DNA of 48,908 nt, taken from positions 1 to 48,908 of the forward strand of contig JAIXXA010000100.1 in assembly GCA_027490975.1 (NCBI GenBank), written 5' to 3'. Within the stretch, counting starts at the first letter, position 1; each line of letters starts with the position of its first letter. The notes beneath the pieces are model-generated. The model did no database searches. It was given only the letters and a program-made list of their open reading frames with translations, and was not told the DNA's origin. The translations under genes and the position numbers were made by a program. This DNA is from Rhodospirillaceae bacterium (GTDB taxonomy: Bacteria; Pseudomonadota; Alphaproteobacteria; CACIAM-22H2). Of this stretch, positions 17,118 to 25,482 are shown piece after piece.

Positions 17118-17795
17118 TTATGCGACCTGTTGCCCAAGCGCCACGACGCGCAGCACGCGCGTGCGCCGCATCTCGCGGTCTTCAAGATCGCGGTCGGTCG
17201 GCACGTCGTAGCAGGCGATCTCGACAAGGCCGCTTGCGGGCAGATAGGCGCGCCCCGGATCCGCCACCAGCACGCTCGATCCGCGCGCGGCCAAAGCCTG
17301 CAGCCACGGCCAGACGCGCTCGGCCATCGGCTTTTCGTAGAACACGTCGCCCGCGAGCACGAGATCGGCCGCAGGCAACGCGTCCAGACAATCGCCTGCC
17401 GCCATTTCGAGCACCACGGTGTTGGCGGCGGCATTCAGCGCCAAGGCCTCGAGCGCAAACGCATCGATCTCGCATGCGGTAACGCGAGAAGCACCCGCCT
17501 TGGCGGCCGCGATCGCGGCAATGCCCCCACCGGCCGCAAAATCGAACACGGTTTTGCCGATCGCAAGATCGGGCCGATCCAGCAGCAGCCGCGCCAAAGC
17601 CCGCCCGCCCGGCCAGGCGAAGGCCCAATAGGGCGGCGGCAAACCGGTTTCGGCAAGGGTGGCTTCCGTTGCCTCCCACAGATCGGTCGCGCGGGCGGCA
17701 AGATGGAGCTGGATTTCAGGCACCAACGGCGGCGCCATCAGCCGCGTCTGGGCCAGCACAAACGCGCGGCGTTCCAGGCCCGTGAGCGGGCTCAC
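17118..17795 (-). CDS. METTL20/ETFB-KMT-like protein lysine methyltransferase
   Basis: A 225-residue class I SAM methyltransferase. The N-terminal signature 'PPLVPEIQLHLA', then 'GLPPPYWAFAWPGG', motif I 'FDFAAGGGIAAIAAAKAG', the acidic 'ACEID' strand and 'DLVLAGDVFYEKP' all match the bacterial METTL20-type enzymes. Those methylate lysines of the electron-transfer flavoprotein beta subunit. They are often mis-annotated as ribosomal protein L11 or nicotinamide methyltransferases. The GTG start at 17795 overlaps the ubiA stop (17792-17794) and restores the conserved 'FVLAQTRLMAPP' N-terminus. An internal ATG in that stretch would truncate it. Coupling to ubiA links it to the ETF-to-ubiquinone branch (inference). 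Confidence 0.85.
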   Translation of the reverse strand: MSPLTGLERRAFVLAQTRLMAPPLVPEIQLHLAARATDLWEATEATLAETGLPPPYWAFAWPGGRALARLLLDRPDLAIGKTVFDFAAGGGIAAIAAAKAGASRVTACEIDAFALEALALNAAANTVVLEMAAGDCLDALPAADLVLAGDVFYEKPMAERVWPWLQALAARGSSVLVADPGRAYLPASGLVEIACYDVPTDRDLEDREMRRTRVLRVVALGQQVA

Positions 17796-18730
17796 GGGCC
17801 GCCCAGCACGATCCCTGCGAGCAGCAACCAGCCGAACAGGCGGTTGGATTTGAACTTCGCCAAGCAATCGGCCGCATCGTCGAAACGTCCGGCTTTGGCC
17901 TGCCACAGCAACTGGCCGAAACCGGCGGCAAGGAATGCGTAATAGACGGCGCCGAGTTCGGCCGCAAAACCGGCGGCGGCGAACGTCGCCGCTGCGGCCG
18001 TATAGAAAAAGTAAAGGGCGCCGCGCGTGGCGTTGCCCAATCGCAGCGCCGAGGATTTGACGCCGATCAGCGCGTCGTCTTCCTTGTCCTGGTGCGCGTA
18101 GATCGTGTCGTAGCCGAGCGTCCAGAAAATGCCGCCGATATAGAGCAGCACAGGGGCCGCATCGAGCCCGTCCACGGCCGCCGCATAGCCCATCAAAGCG
18201 CCCCAATTGAAGGCGAGGCCCAGAAAGAACTGCGGCCACCAGGTCACGCGCTTCATCAGCGGATAGGTGAAGACGAGGACGAGCGACGCCACGCCGAGCC
18301 AGATCGCGGTCGCCGACAATTGCAGCAGCACGACGAAACTCGCGAGCAGCTGCAGCAGCAGGAAAACGACCGCGCGCTTGGCCGAAACCTGGCCGGACGG
18401 GATCGGCCGGTCGGCGGTGCGCGCCACGGCCGCGTCGAAATCGCGGTCCACGATGTCGTTGTAGGTGCAGCCGGCCCCGCGCATCATCACAGCCCCGAGG
18501 CCGAACAGCGCGAACAGCCAGGCAGCGTCGGCGAGCGGCAAATTGCCGAGGGCGATCGACCACCAGCACGGAAACAGCAGCAGCCACGTGCCGATCGGCC
18601 GGTCGAGCCGTGCCAGCCGCGCATAGCCGCGCAAAGCGGGCGGCAGAAAGCGATCGACCCACCCGTCCTTGGGAATGTCGCTGGCCGCGTCTTTCGTGCG
18701 TTCGCCGTTGCTGTCTTCGAGTGTCGTCAT
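17792..18730 (-). CDS. ubiA: 4-hydroxybenzoate polyprenyltransferase
   Basis: A 312-residue integral membrane prenyltransferase with about eight or nine spans. The first Asp-rich motif 'NDIVDRDFD' and the second 'GYDTIYAHQDKEDD' bind the Mg-polyprenyl diphosphate. 'RLDRPIGTWLLLFPCWW' is the usual UbiA N-terminal block. It attaches the polyprenyl tail to 4-hydroxybenzoate in ubiquinone synthesis. The stop overlaps the GTG start of the ETF-type methyltransferase. ubiD, needed two steps later, is nearby on the same strand. Confidence 0.96.
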   Translation of the reverse strand: MTTLEDSNGERTKDAASDIPKDGWVDRFLPPALRGYARLARLDRPIGTWLLLFPCWWSIALGNLPLADAAWLFALFGLGAVMMRGAGCTYNDIVDRDFDAAVARTADRPIPSGQVSAKRAVVFLLLQLLASFVVLLQLSATAIWLGVASLVLVFTYPLMKRVTWWPQFFLGLAFNWGALMGYAAAVDGLDAAPVLLYIGGIFWTLGYDTIYAHQDKEDDALIGVKSSALRLGNATRGALYFFYTAAAATFAAAGFAAELGAVYYAFLAAGFGQLLWQAKAGRFDDAADCLAKFKSNRLFGWLLLAGIVLGGP

Positions 18731-18760
18731 CCGACGCTCAAACTAGCACGGCAAAACCCC

Positions 18761-20974
18761 TCAGGTCGAAAGCCCCTTTTCGAAGGGCAGCAACCGCACG
18801 CGCTTGCCCGTGGCGGCCGCCAGCGCATTGGCGATCGCCGGGCCCACTGGCGGCACGCCGGGCTCGCCGATCCCCGTGGGGGCAGCGGTCGAAGCCACGA
18901 TATGCACCTCGACCTTCGGCATCTCGTCGATGCGCAAGGGCCGGTAGCCGTCGTAGTTCGTGTCGACCACGCGCCCGCCGTCGAGCGTCACACCCTCGCG
19001 CAGAATGGCGCCGAGCCCGAATCCGACCGCCCCTTCGACCTGGGCGCGCACATTGTCGGGGTTGATGGCCGTACCGCAGGCAACGCCTGCGACGATGCGC
19101 TCGACCTTGAAGGCGTTGCCCGCCCCCATCGAAATTTCGGCCACCATCCCAACCGACGTGCCGAAGGATTCGTGGGCGGCAAACCCGCGGAAGCGACCGG
19201 CCGGCAAAGGCGTGCCCCAGCCCGCGCGTGCGGCCGCCAGATCGATAGCGGCGAGATGGCGCGGATGGCCTGCGAGCAGCTGGCGGCGCAGGGCGACCGG
19301 GTCCTTGGCCGTCGCCGCCGCGATCTCGTCGATCATGGTTTCCATGACGTAGGCCGTGTGCGTGTGCCCGACCGAGCGCCACCACAACACAGGCACGGGC
19401 GAAACCATGTTCGTGATTTCGACGCGCAGATCGGGCAACGCATAAAGCGTGTCGGCGGCACCCTCGACCGACGTCGCATCGACGCCGTTCTTGACGAGTC
19501 CGCCTTCGAACGGCGTGCCGATCAGGATCGACTGGGCGGCAATGCGATGCTGCCAGCCCGCGATATTGCCCGCCGCATCGAGCCCGACGCGCAATTTGTG
19601 CACGGCCGCCGGGCGATAGCGCCCGCCCGCCATGTCGGTCTCGCGCGTCCATTGCAGCTTCACAGGGGCGCGGAAGCCGATCGCCTTGGCGATCTCGGCG
19701 GCTTCCACGACCACGTCGCCGTCGGTGACCGCACGCCGGCCGAAGCCGCCGCCGGTCTTCATCACATGCATGCGGATATTGGCAGGCGACATGCCCAAGG
19801 CCTGTGCCGCAAGGCCTGCATAGAGATCCGGGATCTGGTGCCCGCCCCAAATCTCGACAATATCGCCCTGGCGGCGCACAACGGCATTGAGCGGTTCGAG
19901 GGCCGCGTGTGCCAGATACGGAAATTCGTACGTCGCCTCGAGCGTGCGCGTCGCACGGCCCAAAGCCGCATCGGCATTGCCGCGCGACGCGGCGACATGT
20001 TCGCCCGCCGCATCGACGCGCGCGCGGTAGGACGCAAGGATCGCGTCGCTCGAGCGCGTCTCGGCACCTGTTTGGTCCCATTCGGCCTTGATCGCTTCGG
20101 CACCTGTGCGTGCCGCCCACGTGTTCGTTGCCAGCACGGCCAAGCCGCGGCTCGTGGTCACCACATCGACCACGCCCGCAACCGCTTTGGCGGCCGCGGC
20201 ATCGAAGCTTTTGAGCTTGCCGCCGAACACGGGTGCGTGCACGGGGACGGCGATCAGCATGCCGGGCAAGCGCACATCGATCGTGAATTGCTGCTTGCCG
20301 GTGGATTTGTCCGCACTGTCGAGGCGCCGGTACGCAGGATTGCCGATGCGCGTCCATTGTCCCGGCGCTTTGAGCGAAACGGTCTGAGGTACTGGCTCGG
20401 CAGCAGCCGCATCGGCCATCGCACCGAACGTGGCCCCGCGCCCGCTGGGTCCGTGGAACAACGTGCCGTCTTTGACGGCGATTTCATTGGCCGGCACGTT
20501 CCACGCGCGGGCGGCGGCCGAGACCAGCATCGCGCGGCAGATTGCCCCTGCGCGCCGATAGCGTTCCCACGACGAAGCCATGGCGGTCGACCCGCCCGTC
20601 CCTTGCGCAAAGCCGCCCCAGGCGACATTGCCGTACGCGGCAAGATTGCCCGATGCACCTTCGACGCGCAGCTGCGAACGCGCCGCGTCGAGCTCTTCGG
20701 CCACCAGCGTGGCAATGCCGAAATAGGCGCCCTGCCCCATATCCATATGCGCCGACAGCACGGTTACGGTGTTGTCGGTGCCGATGCGGATATGGGCCCC
20801 GAACGGATTGACCGCGGCCGCGGCGGCCGGTGCCTGCGCATTTGCGCCGGGCACGGCAAAGCCGATCGTGAGGCCCGCGCCGGCAGCGGCAGTCCCTGCC
20901 AGAAACATGCGGCGCGACGGGCGGAAGCGTTTGGTCCCAAGCTGGCGCTGGGCCAGAAAGCGATTGGCGAACAT
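18761..20974 (-). CDS. Tat-exported molybdopterin-binding oxidoreductase large subunit (IorB-like)
   Basis: A 737-residue member of the xanthine dehydrogenase/aldehyde oxidase family. It opens with a twin-arginine signal ('[15 protein letters not shown]'), so the holoenzyme is probably exported folded to the periplasm. Family blocks include '[18 protein letters not shown]', '[18 protein letters not shown]', and near the C-terminus '[16 protein letters not shown]' and '[18 protein letters not shown]' with the conserved active-site glutamate (GEPGVPP). It resembles isoquinoline 1-oxidoreductase beta and related aldehyde dehydrogenases; the substrate is not predictable. The [2Fe-2S] partner gene ends 15 bases upstream of its start. 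No cytochrome c subunit or XdhC-like maturation gene is adjacent. Confidence 0.9.
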   Translation of the reverse strand: MFANRFLAQRQLGTKRFRPSRRMFLAGTAAAGAGLTIGFAVPGANAQAPAAAAAVNPFGAHIRIGTDNTVTVLSAHMDMGQGAYFGIATLVAEELDAARSQLRVEGASGNLAAYGNVAWGGFAQGTGGSTAMASSWERYRRAGAICRAMLVSAAARAWNVPANEIAVKDGTLFHGPSGRGATFGAMADAAAAEPVPQTVSLKAPGQWTRIGNPAYRRLDSADKSTGKQQFTIDVRLPGMLIAVPVHAPVFGGKLKSFDAAAAKAVAGVVDVVTTSRGLAVLATNTWAARTGAEAIKAEWDQTGAETRSSDAILASYRARVDAAGEHVAASRGNADAALGRATRTLEATYEFPYLAHAALEPLNAVVRRQGDIVEIWGGHQIPDLYAGLAAQALGMSPANIRMHVMKTGGGFGRRAVTDGDVVVEAAEIAKAIGFRAPVKLQWTRETDMAGGRYRPAAVHKLRVGLDAAGNIAGWQHRIAAQSILIGTPFEGGLVKNGVDATSVEGAADTLYALPDLRVEITNMVSPVPVLWWRSVGHTHTAYVMETMIDEIAAATAKDPVALRRQLLAGHPRHLAAIDLAAARAGWGTPLPAGRFRGFAAHESFGTSVGMVAEISMGAGNAFKVERIVAGVACGTAINPDNVRAQVEGAVGFGLGAILREGVTLDGGRVVDTNYDGYRPLRIDEMPKVEVHIVASTAAPTGIGEPGVPPVGPAIANALAAATGKRVRLLPFEKGLST

Positions 20975-20988
20975 ATCTGCCCCTCCCC

Positions 20989-21441
20989 TTACGCCAAGCT
21001 CTTGGCGGCTTCGTGGATGCCCGCGCGGATGCGCTGGTACGTGGCGCAGCGGCACAGATTGCCGGCCATCGCGGCATCGATGTCGGCATCGGTCGGTTTG
21101 GCGTTGTCGCGCAGCAAAGCGACCGCCGACATGATCTGCCCCGACTGGCAATAGCCGCATTGCGGCACGTCGAGCTTGGTCCAGGCGGCTTGCACCGCTT
21201 TGGCCACGCGATCCTCGATCCCTTCGATGGTCGTGATCTTGGCGCCGTCGAGCGTGCCAACCGGCGTTTGGCAGGCGCGCGAAGGCACGCCGTCGATATG
21301 CACGGTGCAGGCCCCGCATTGGGCGATGCCGCAGCCGAATTTGGTGCCGGTAAGGCCCAGCACATCGCGCAGCGCCCACAGAAGCGGCATCTCGGGATCG
21401 GCCTCAAGGTTGCGTTCGCGGCCGTTGATATTGAGTTTCAT
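20989..21441 (-). CDS. [2Fe-2S] small subunit of molybdenum hydroxylase (IorA-like)
   Basis: A 150-residue ferredoxin-type subunit. The plant-type cluster site is 'CGIAQCGACTVHIDG' plus a later cysteine in 'SRACQTPVG'. The second, helical-domain cluster is 'CGYCQSGQI' and 'NLCRCATYQRIR'. This order is diagnostic of xanthine-oxidase-family small subunits, which pass electrons from the molybdenum centre to an acceptor. It lacks its own signal peptide and presumably travels with the Tat-signalled large subunit. The ATG at 21441 is chosen over the longer open frame because similarity starts there. Confidence 0.93.
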   Translation of the reverse strand: MKLNINGRERNLEADPEMPLLWALRDVLGLTGTKFGCGIAQCGACTVHIDGVPSRACQTPVGTLDGAKITTIEGIEDRVAKAVQAAWTKLDVPQCGYCQSGQIMSAVALLRDNAKPTDADIDAAMAGNLCRCATYQRIRAGIHEAAKSLA

Positions 21442-21595
21442 GATGCCCCCTTGGGTGGATGGGACGCGCAAGCGTGCGACAAAGATAACGTGCCGCGCAT
21501 GACAGTTGCGCGACAAAGCCCCCCTGTTGCGTGCGCAGGAGCGATAAGATAATTGGACGGACGGGGACAGAGCGTCAAGGGGCGGACCGAACAAC

Positions 21596-22396
21596 ATGGG
21601 CAAAAGCGCGCGCAACTTGGCGCCGAACACGAATGCGGCACAGCGCCCGGCCGCACGTCTCTATCGTGCGGCATCGATCGCGGCGGGCGAAATCGCACTC
21701 GATGCCGCGGCCGCGCATTATCTGCGCGACGTTTTGCGTCTTGTGCCCGGCCAGATCGTCGCTTTGTTCAATGCGCAGGACGGCGAATTCGCCGCGCGCA
21801 TCGCAAGCTTCGACAAGAAGAGTGCCCATCTCGTCGTCGAAGAACGGCTGCGCGCACCCGAAGCGGACGGGGCCGATATCTGGCTCGTCTTCGCCCCCAT
21901 CAAACGCGCCCATCTCGAATACCAAGTGCAGAAGGCGACCGAGTTGGGCGTGCAGGTGCTGTGGCCGGTGCGCACGCAGCGCACGAACGTCGAGCGCGTC
22001 AACGAAGCGCGGCTCTTGGCGATCGCAACCGAAGCGGCCGAGCAGAGCGAGCGTTTGAGCGTGCCGGAGATCCGCACGACCGCGCCCCTTGCCGCCGCCC
22101 TTGCGCAATGGCCCAATGACCGCCAAATCCTTCTGTGCGACGAAACCGGCGGGGGCCAAGCATTGGGCAGGTTTCTGGCGAGCCAAGACCTCGCGAAGCC
22201 GTGGGCCATCCTGATCGGCCCCGAGGGCGGTTTTGCGCCCGACGAACTTGCCCTCTTGCGCGGCAAGAGTTTCGTGCGGCCCGTCGATCTGGGCCCGCGC
22301 GTGCTGCGCGCCGATACGGCCGCCCTTGCCGCCTTGGCCGTGTTCCAAGCTTTCGCACCCGACGCCGACCGGCGCCCGAATTTCCGGTCGATCTGA
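21596..22396 (+). CDS. rsmE: 16S rRNA (uracil-1498-N3) methyltransferase
   Basis: A 266-residue SPOUT-class methyltransferase that modifies U1498 of 16S rRNA. The N-terminal PUA-like domain includes 'HYLRDVLRLVPGQIVALF'. The SPOUT domain has 'KRAHLEYQVQKATELGV', 'ILIGPEGGFAPDELAL' and the trefoil-knot end 'VDLGPRVLRADTAALAAL', all hallmarks of RsmE. The N-terminus carries about 20 extra residues before the usual start, so a slightly later start is possible. It is the first gene of a plus-strand group with gshA (38-bp gap). Confidence 0.95.
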   Translation: MGKSARNLAPNTNAAQRPAARLYRAASIAAGEIALDAAAAHYLRDVLRLVPGQIVALFNAQDGEFAARIASFDKKSAHLVVEERLRAPEADGADIWLVFAPIKRAHLEYQVQKATELGVQVLWPVRTQRTNVERVNEARLLAIATEAAEQSERLSVPEIRTTAPLAAALAQWPNDRQILLCDETGGGQALGRFLASQDLAKPWAILIGPEGGFAPDELALLRGKSFVRPVDLGPRVLRADTAALAALAVFQAFAPDADRRPNFRSI

Positions 22397-22434
22397 CCCC
22401 GACCAGCCTCACCCCGAAAGGTTTGCGTTTCCCC

Positions 22435-23805
22435 ATGTCTGCACCCCCAACTTCGAGCGGCCAGCGCCTCGCTTCCAAGCAGCAGCTGATCGACTGGATC
22501 GCATCGGGCGAGAAGCCGAAGGCCGCGTGGCGCATCGGCACCGAGCACGAGAAATTCCTGTTCGAGCTCGGCACGCATCGCGCTTTGCCCTACGAAGGCC
22601 AGAAGGCGAGCGTGCGCGGTCTGCTCGAAGGGCTCACGCGCTTCGGCTGGCAGCCCGTGCTCGAAAACGGCAAGCCCATAGCGCTCCTCAAAGACAAATG
22701 TTCGGTGACACTCGAGCCCGGCGGCCAGTTCGAATTGTCGGGGGCACCGCTCGAGACGATCCACCAGACGTGCGACGAAACGAACACGCATTTGCGCGAG
22801 TGCGCCACGGTCGCGGCCGAACTGGGCTTGGGCCTGCTCGGCATGGGCTTTGCGCCCGAATGGGCGCGCGCCGACATCCATTGGATGCCCAAGGGCCGCT
22901 ACAAGATCATGCGCGACTACATGCCCAAGGTCGGCACGATGGGCCTCGACATGATGCTGCGCACCTGCACCGTGCAGACCAACCTCGATTTTTTTTTTTT
23001 TTTTTACATGGTGAAGAAATTCCGCGTGTCGCTTGCGTTGCAGCCCATCGCCACGGCCCTGTTCGCGGACTCGCCGTTCCTCGAAGGCAAACCTTCGGGC
23101 TACATGAGCTACCGCAGCCACACCTGGACCGACACCGATCCCGACCGCTGCGGCCTGATCCCGTTCGTGTTCGAAGAAGGCATGGGCTACGAGCGCTACG
23201 TCGACTGGATGCTCGACGTGCCGATGTATTTCGTCTATCGCGACGGCAAATACATCGACGCCGCCGGCCGCTCGTTCCGCAAATTCATGGCCGACGGCCT
23301 GCCCGATCTCACGCCCGACGCGGCCACGACCGGCGACTGGTCGGACCACATCACGACCGCGTTCCCGGAAGTGCGGCTCAAGAAATATCTCGAGATGCGC
23401 GGGGCCGACGGCGGCCCGTGGAAGCGCCTGTGCGCGCTGCCCGCTTTGTTCGTGGGCCTGCTCTACGACCAGGCCGCGCTGGACGAGGCAAGTGCGCTCA
23501 TCAAAGGCTGGACGATCGAAGAAATGCTCGCCTTGCGCCGCGACGTGACCAAACAGGCGCTCAAGGCGAAGTTCCGCAAAGGCACGGTCAACGACGTCGC
23601 CGCCGAAATGGTCGCGATCGCAAGGCGGGGTTTGCGCGCGCGCAAGCGCTTCAACCGCATGGGCGACGCCGACGAGACCGTGTTTTTGCAGACGCTGCAG
23701 GAGACGGTCGAATCGGGCGACTGCCCGGCCGAGGAGAAACTGCGCCGCTACGCGACCGAATGGCAGGGCAGCGTCGCCCCGCTCTACGACATCTACGCGT
23801 ACTGA
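22435..23805 (+). CDS. gshA: Glutamate-cysteine ligase, plant/alphaproteobacterial (EgtA-like) type
   Basis: A 456-residue enzyme for the first step of glutathione synthesis (glutamate plus cysteine plus ATP). 'RIGTEHEKFLF', 'SVTLEPGGQFELSG', 'RYKIMRDYMPKVG', 'MMLRTCTVQTNLDF' and 'VSLALQPIATALFA' are the expected blocks of the GCS2-related class found in plants and alphaproteobacteria. The stretch after the last asparagine is abnormal. Residues 186-190 are five phenylalanines followed by Y191, encoded by a run of 17 T, where family members have a polar segment of the same length (S/G-S-E-x-D) before 'MVKKFRVS'. Frame and length are preserved. This looks like corrupted sequence, not natural variation. 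Confidence 0.93.
   Translation: MSAPPTSSGQRLASKQQLIDWIASGEKPKAAWRIGTEHEKFLFELGTHRALPYEGQKASVRGLLEGLTRFGWQPVLENGKPIALLKDKCSVTLEPGGQFELSGAPLETIHQTCDETNTHLRECATVAAELGLGLLGMGFAPEWARADIHWMPKGRYKIMRDYMPKVGTMGLDMMLRTCTVQTNLDFFFFFYMVKKFRVSLALQPIATALFADSPFLEGKPSGYMSYRSHTWTDTDPDRCGLIPFVFEEGMGYERYVDWMLDVPMYFVYRDGKYIDAAGRSFRKFMADGLPDLTPDAATTGDWSDHITTAFPEVRLKKYLEMRGADGGPWKRLCALPALFVGLLYDQAALDEASALIKGWTIEEMLALRRDVTKQALKAKFRKGTVNDVAAEMVAIARRGLRARKRFNRMGDADETVFLQTLQETVESGDCPAEEKLRRYATEWQGSVAPLYDIYAY
22989..23005. repeat. Homopolymer run of 17 T inside gshA
   Basis: Seventeen consecutive T residues occur in an otherwise GC-rich coding sequence. They replace conserved polar codons without shifting the frame (see gshA). 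An assembly or base-calling fault is the likeliest explanation. Confidence 0.9.
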
Positions 23806-23822
23806 AAGTTTTTTCCGGCGTC

Positions 23823-23849
23823 TGTCGAAATCGGGCTGCTTGGCGCGTC
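23823..23849 (+). promoter_or_regulatory. Candidate ECF42-dependent autoregulatory promoter
   Basis: TGTCGA at 23823-23828 and CGTC at 23846-23849 are 17 bases apart. They lie 54-80 bases upstream of the YCII gene start. Published work on the ECF42 sigma group describes a TGTCGA -35 and a CG(A/T)C-type -10 upstream of the linked DGPF/YCII genes. The match in motif, spacing and position supports self-regulation of the YCII-sigma operon. Confidence 0.65.
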
Positions 23850-23902
23850 TCTCCAGCATGCGGCCCGGCAATTTCGCCCCGCTTTGCTTGAAGGATACCG
23901 CC

Positions 23903-24259
23903 ATGGAATACGCCATTCTGTTCTACGAAACCGCCGAAGCCAACGCCCACCGCAACCATCCCGAAAAATCCGCCGCCTATTGGGGGGCGTGGGGGGCCTA
24001 TGTGACAGCCGTGCAGGAATCCGGCATTTCCAAAAGCGGCCAGGGGCTGCAATCGCCGAGCACGGCCACGACCGTGCGTTTGCGCGGCGGCAAGCGTCAG
24101 GTGCAGGACGGGCCGGTCGCCGACGCCAAAGAGCAGCTGGCGGGCTTTTTCATCATCGACGTGCCCGATCTCGACACGGCCTTGGCGTGGGCCGCGCGCA
24201 GCCCGGCGGCGAGCGACGCGGCCGTCGAAGTGCGCCCGGTGCTGCCGCCGCCGTCGTGA
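23903..24259 (+). CDS. YCII/DGPF-domain protein linked to ECF sigma factor
   Basis: A 118-residue YCII-related protein. It has 'MEYAILFYET', a central 'QDGPVADAKEQLAGFFIIDV' with the diagnostic (D)GP(F/V) turn, and 'DTALAWAARSPAA' at the end, matching the PhnB-like DGPF family. An AAGGA ribosome-binding site precedes the ATG at 23903 with eight bases spacing. Its stop overlaps the GTG start of the ECF sigma gene (24256-24259). Such proteins are the constant genomic partners of ECF41/ECF42 sigma factors. Their biochemical role is unsettled, and this one lacks any obvious metal-binding set. Confidence 0.9.
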   Translation: MEYAILFYETAEANAHRNHPEKSAAYWGAWGAYVTAVQESGISKSGQGLQSPSTATTVRLRGGKRQVQDGPVADAKEQLAGFFIIDVPDLDTALAWAARSPAASDAAVEVRPVLPPPS

Positions 24260-25482
24260 GCGGCGCCGGCCCCGATATCGCGGCTGTGCGCGCGGCGGCG
24301 GAGGCTGCCGCGCGCAACGCCTATGGCCGCCTGCTCGCCTATCTTGCCGCCACCACGCGCAACATCGCTTCCGCCGAAGATGCGCTCAGCGACGCGTTCG
24401 CCTCGGCCCTTGCGACATGGCCGGCCAGCGGCATTCCCGACAAGCCCGAAGCCTGGCTGCTCGTGGCGGCAAAGCGCCGCTTCCTCGACGGGGTGCGCCA
24501 TGCGCGCGTGCGCGACGCAGCCGAACCGGCCTTGGCGCTGATGGCCGACGACATCGCCCAAACAGCCGAGTTTCCCGATGCGCGGCTGAAGCTCATGTTC
24601 GTGTGCGCGCATCCGGCGATCGACGAGGCCGCGCGCACGCCCTTGATGCTGCAGACCGTGCTCGGGCTCGATGCCGCGCGCATCGCCTCGGCCTTTCTCG
24701 TGGCACCCTCCGCCATGAGCCAACGCCTCGTGCGCGCCAAGACGAAAATCAAGGACGCCGGCATTGCCTTCGAGGTGCCCGACGCATCCGAGCTCGGGGC
24801 CCGGCTCGAATCCGTGCTCGCGGCGATCTACACGGCCTTCACCTGCGGCTGGGACGATCTGGCCTCGGACGCCAACACGGCCCTCGACGTCGAAGCGATC
24901 TGGCTCGGCCAAGTGCTGGCGTCGCTGCTGCCGCTTGAGGCCGAAGTGCACGGGCTGTTGGCGCTGATGCGCCATTGCCATGCCAGGCGCCGCGCGCGGC
25001 GCGATGCGGCGGGCGCGTTTGTGCCCCTGGACGCGCAGGATACGACGCTGTGGGACAAAGACGAGATCGCGCGTGCCGAAGAAACACTGCAGCGGGCCGC
25101 CCGGCTGCAGCGGCCGGGTCGCTACCAGCTCGAAGCCGCGATCCAATCCGTGCATGCCGGGCGCGCCGCCACGGGGCGCACGGAATGGAGGGCCTTGTCG
25201 CTGCTCTATGCGGCGTTGGCGGAGCTCGCCCCCACGCTCGGCGTGCGGGTAGGCCAAGCGGCCGTCGAGGGCCGCGTGCAAGGGCCGCAAGCGGGCCTGC
25301 AGCTGCTCGATCTGCTGCACGACGCCGAAAAACAGAATTACCAGCCTTATTGGGCCGTGCGCGCGCATCTGCTGCGCGCGGCGGGCGAAACCGGCGGAGC
25401 GCGCGACGCGTTCCGCCGCGCCATGGGCCTTGCCGACGATCCCGCGATCCGCGCCTATCTCGCCGCTCAGCGCGACGCGTAG
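24256..25482 (+). CDS. ECF42-type sigma factor with C-terminal TPR-like extension
   Basis: A 408-residue ECF sigma factor, about twice normal ECF length. Region 2 is near the N-terminus ('AEDALSDAFASALATWP' then 'PEAWLLVAAKRRFLDGVR'). Region 4 follows at about residues 130-175 ('LGLDAARIASAFLVAPSAMSQRLVRAKTKI'). The remaining 230 residues are helical and include 'ALSLLYAALAELAPTLGVRVGQA' and 'RAHLLRAAGETGGARDAFRRAM', as in the SnoaL-free, TPR-bearing ECF42 group, where the extension replaces an anti-sigma factor. The GTG at 24256 overlaps the YCII stop. A motif like the known ECF42 target promoter lies upstream of the pair, implying positive autoregulation. Confidence 0.92.
   Translation: MSGAGPDIAAVRAAAEAAARNAYGRLLAYLAATTRNIASAEDALSDAFASALATWPASGIPDKPEAWLLVAAKRRFLDGVRHARVRDAAEPALALMADDIAQTAEFPDARLKLMFVCAHPAIDEAARTPLMLQTVLGLDAARIASAFLVAPSAMSQRLVRAKTKIKDAGIAFEVPDASELGARLESVLAAIYTAFTCGWDDLASDANTALDVEAIWLGQVLASLLPLEAEVHGLLALMRHCHARRRARRDAAGAFVPLDAQDTTLWDKDEIARAEETLQRAARLQRPGRYQLEAAIQSVHAGRAATGRTEWRALSLLYAALAELAPTLGVRVGQAAVEGRVQGPQAGLQLLDLLHDAEKQNYQPYWAVRAHLLRAAGETGGARDAFRRAMGLADDPAIRAYLAAQRDA

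Noticed and set aside
22989-23005. T-run read as a terminator or a phase-variable tract
   Set aside because: No preceding hairpin, lies inside gshA, and the frame and length match the family exactly, so a sequence artefact is more likely.
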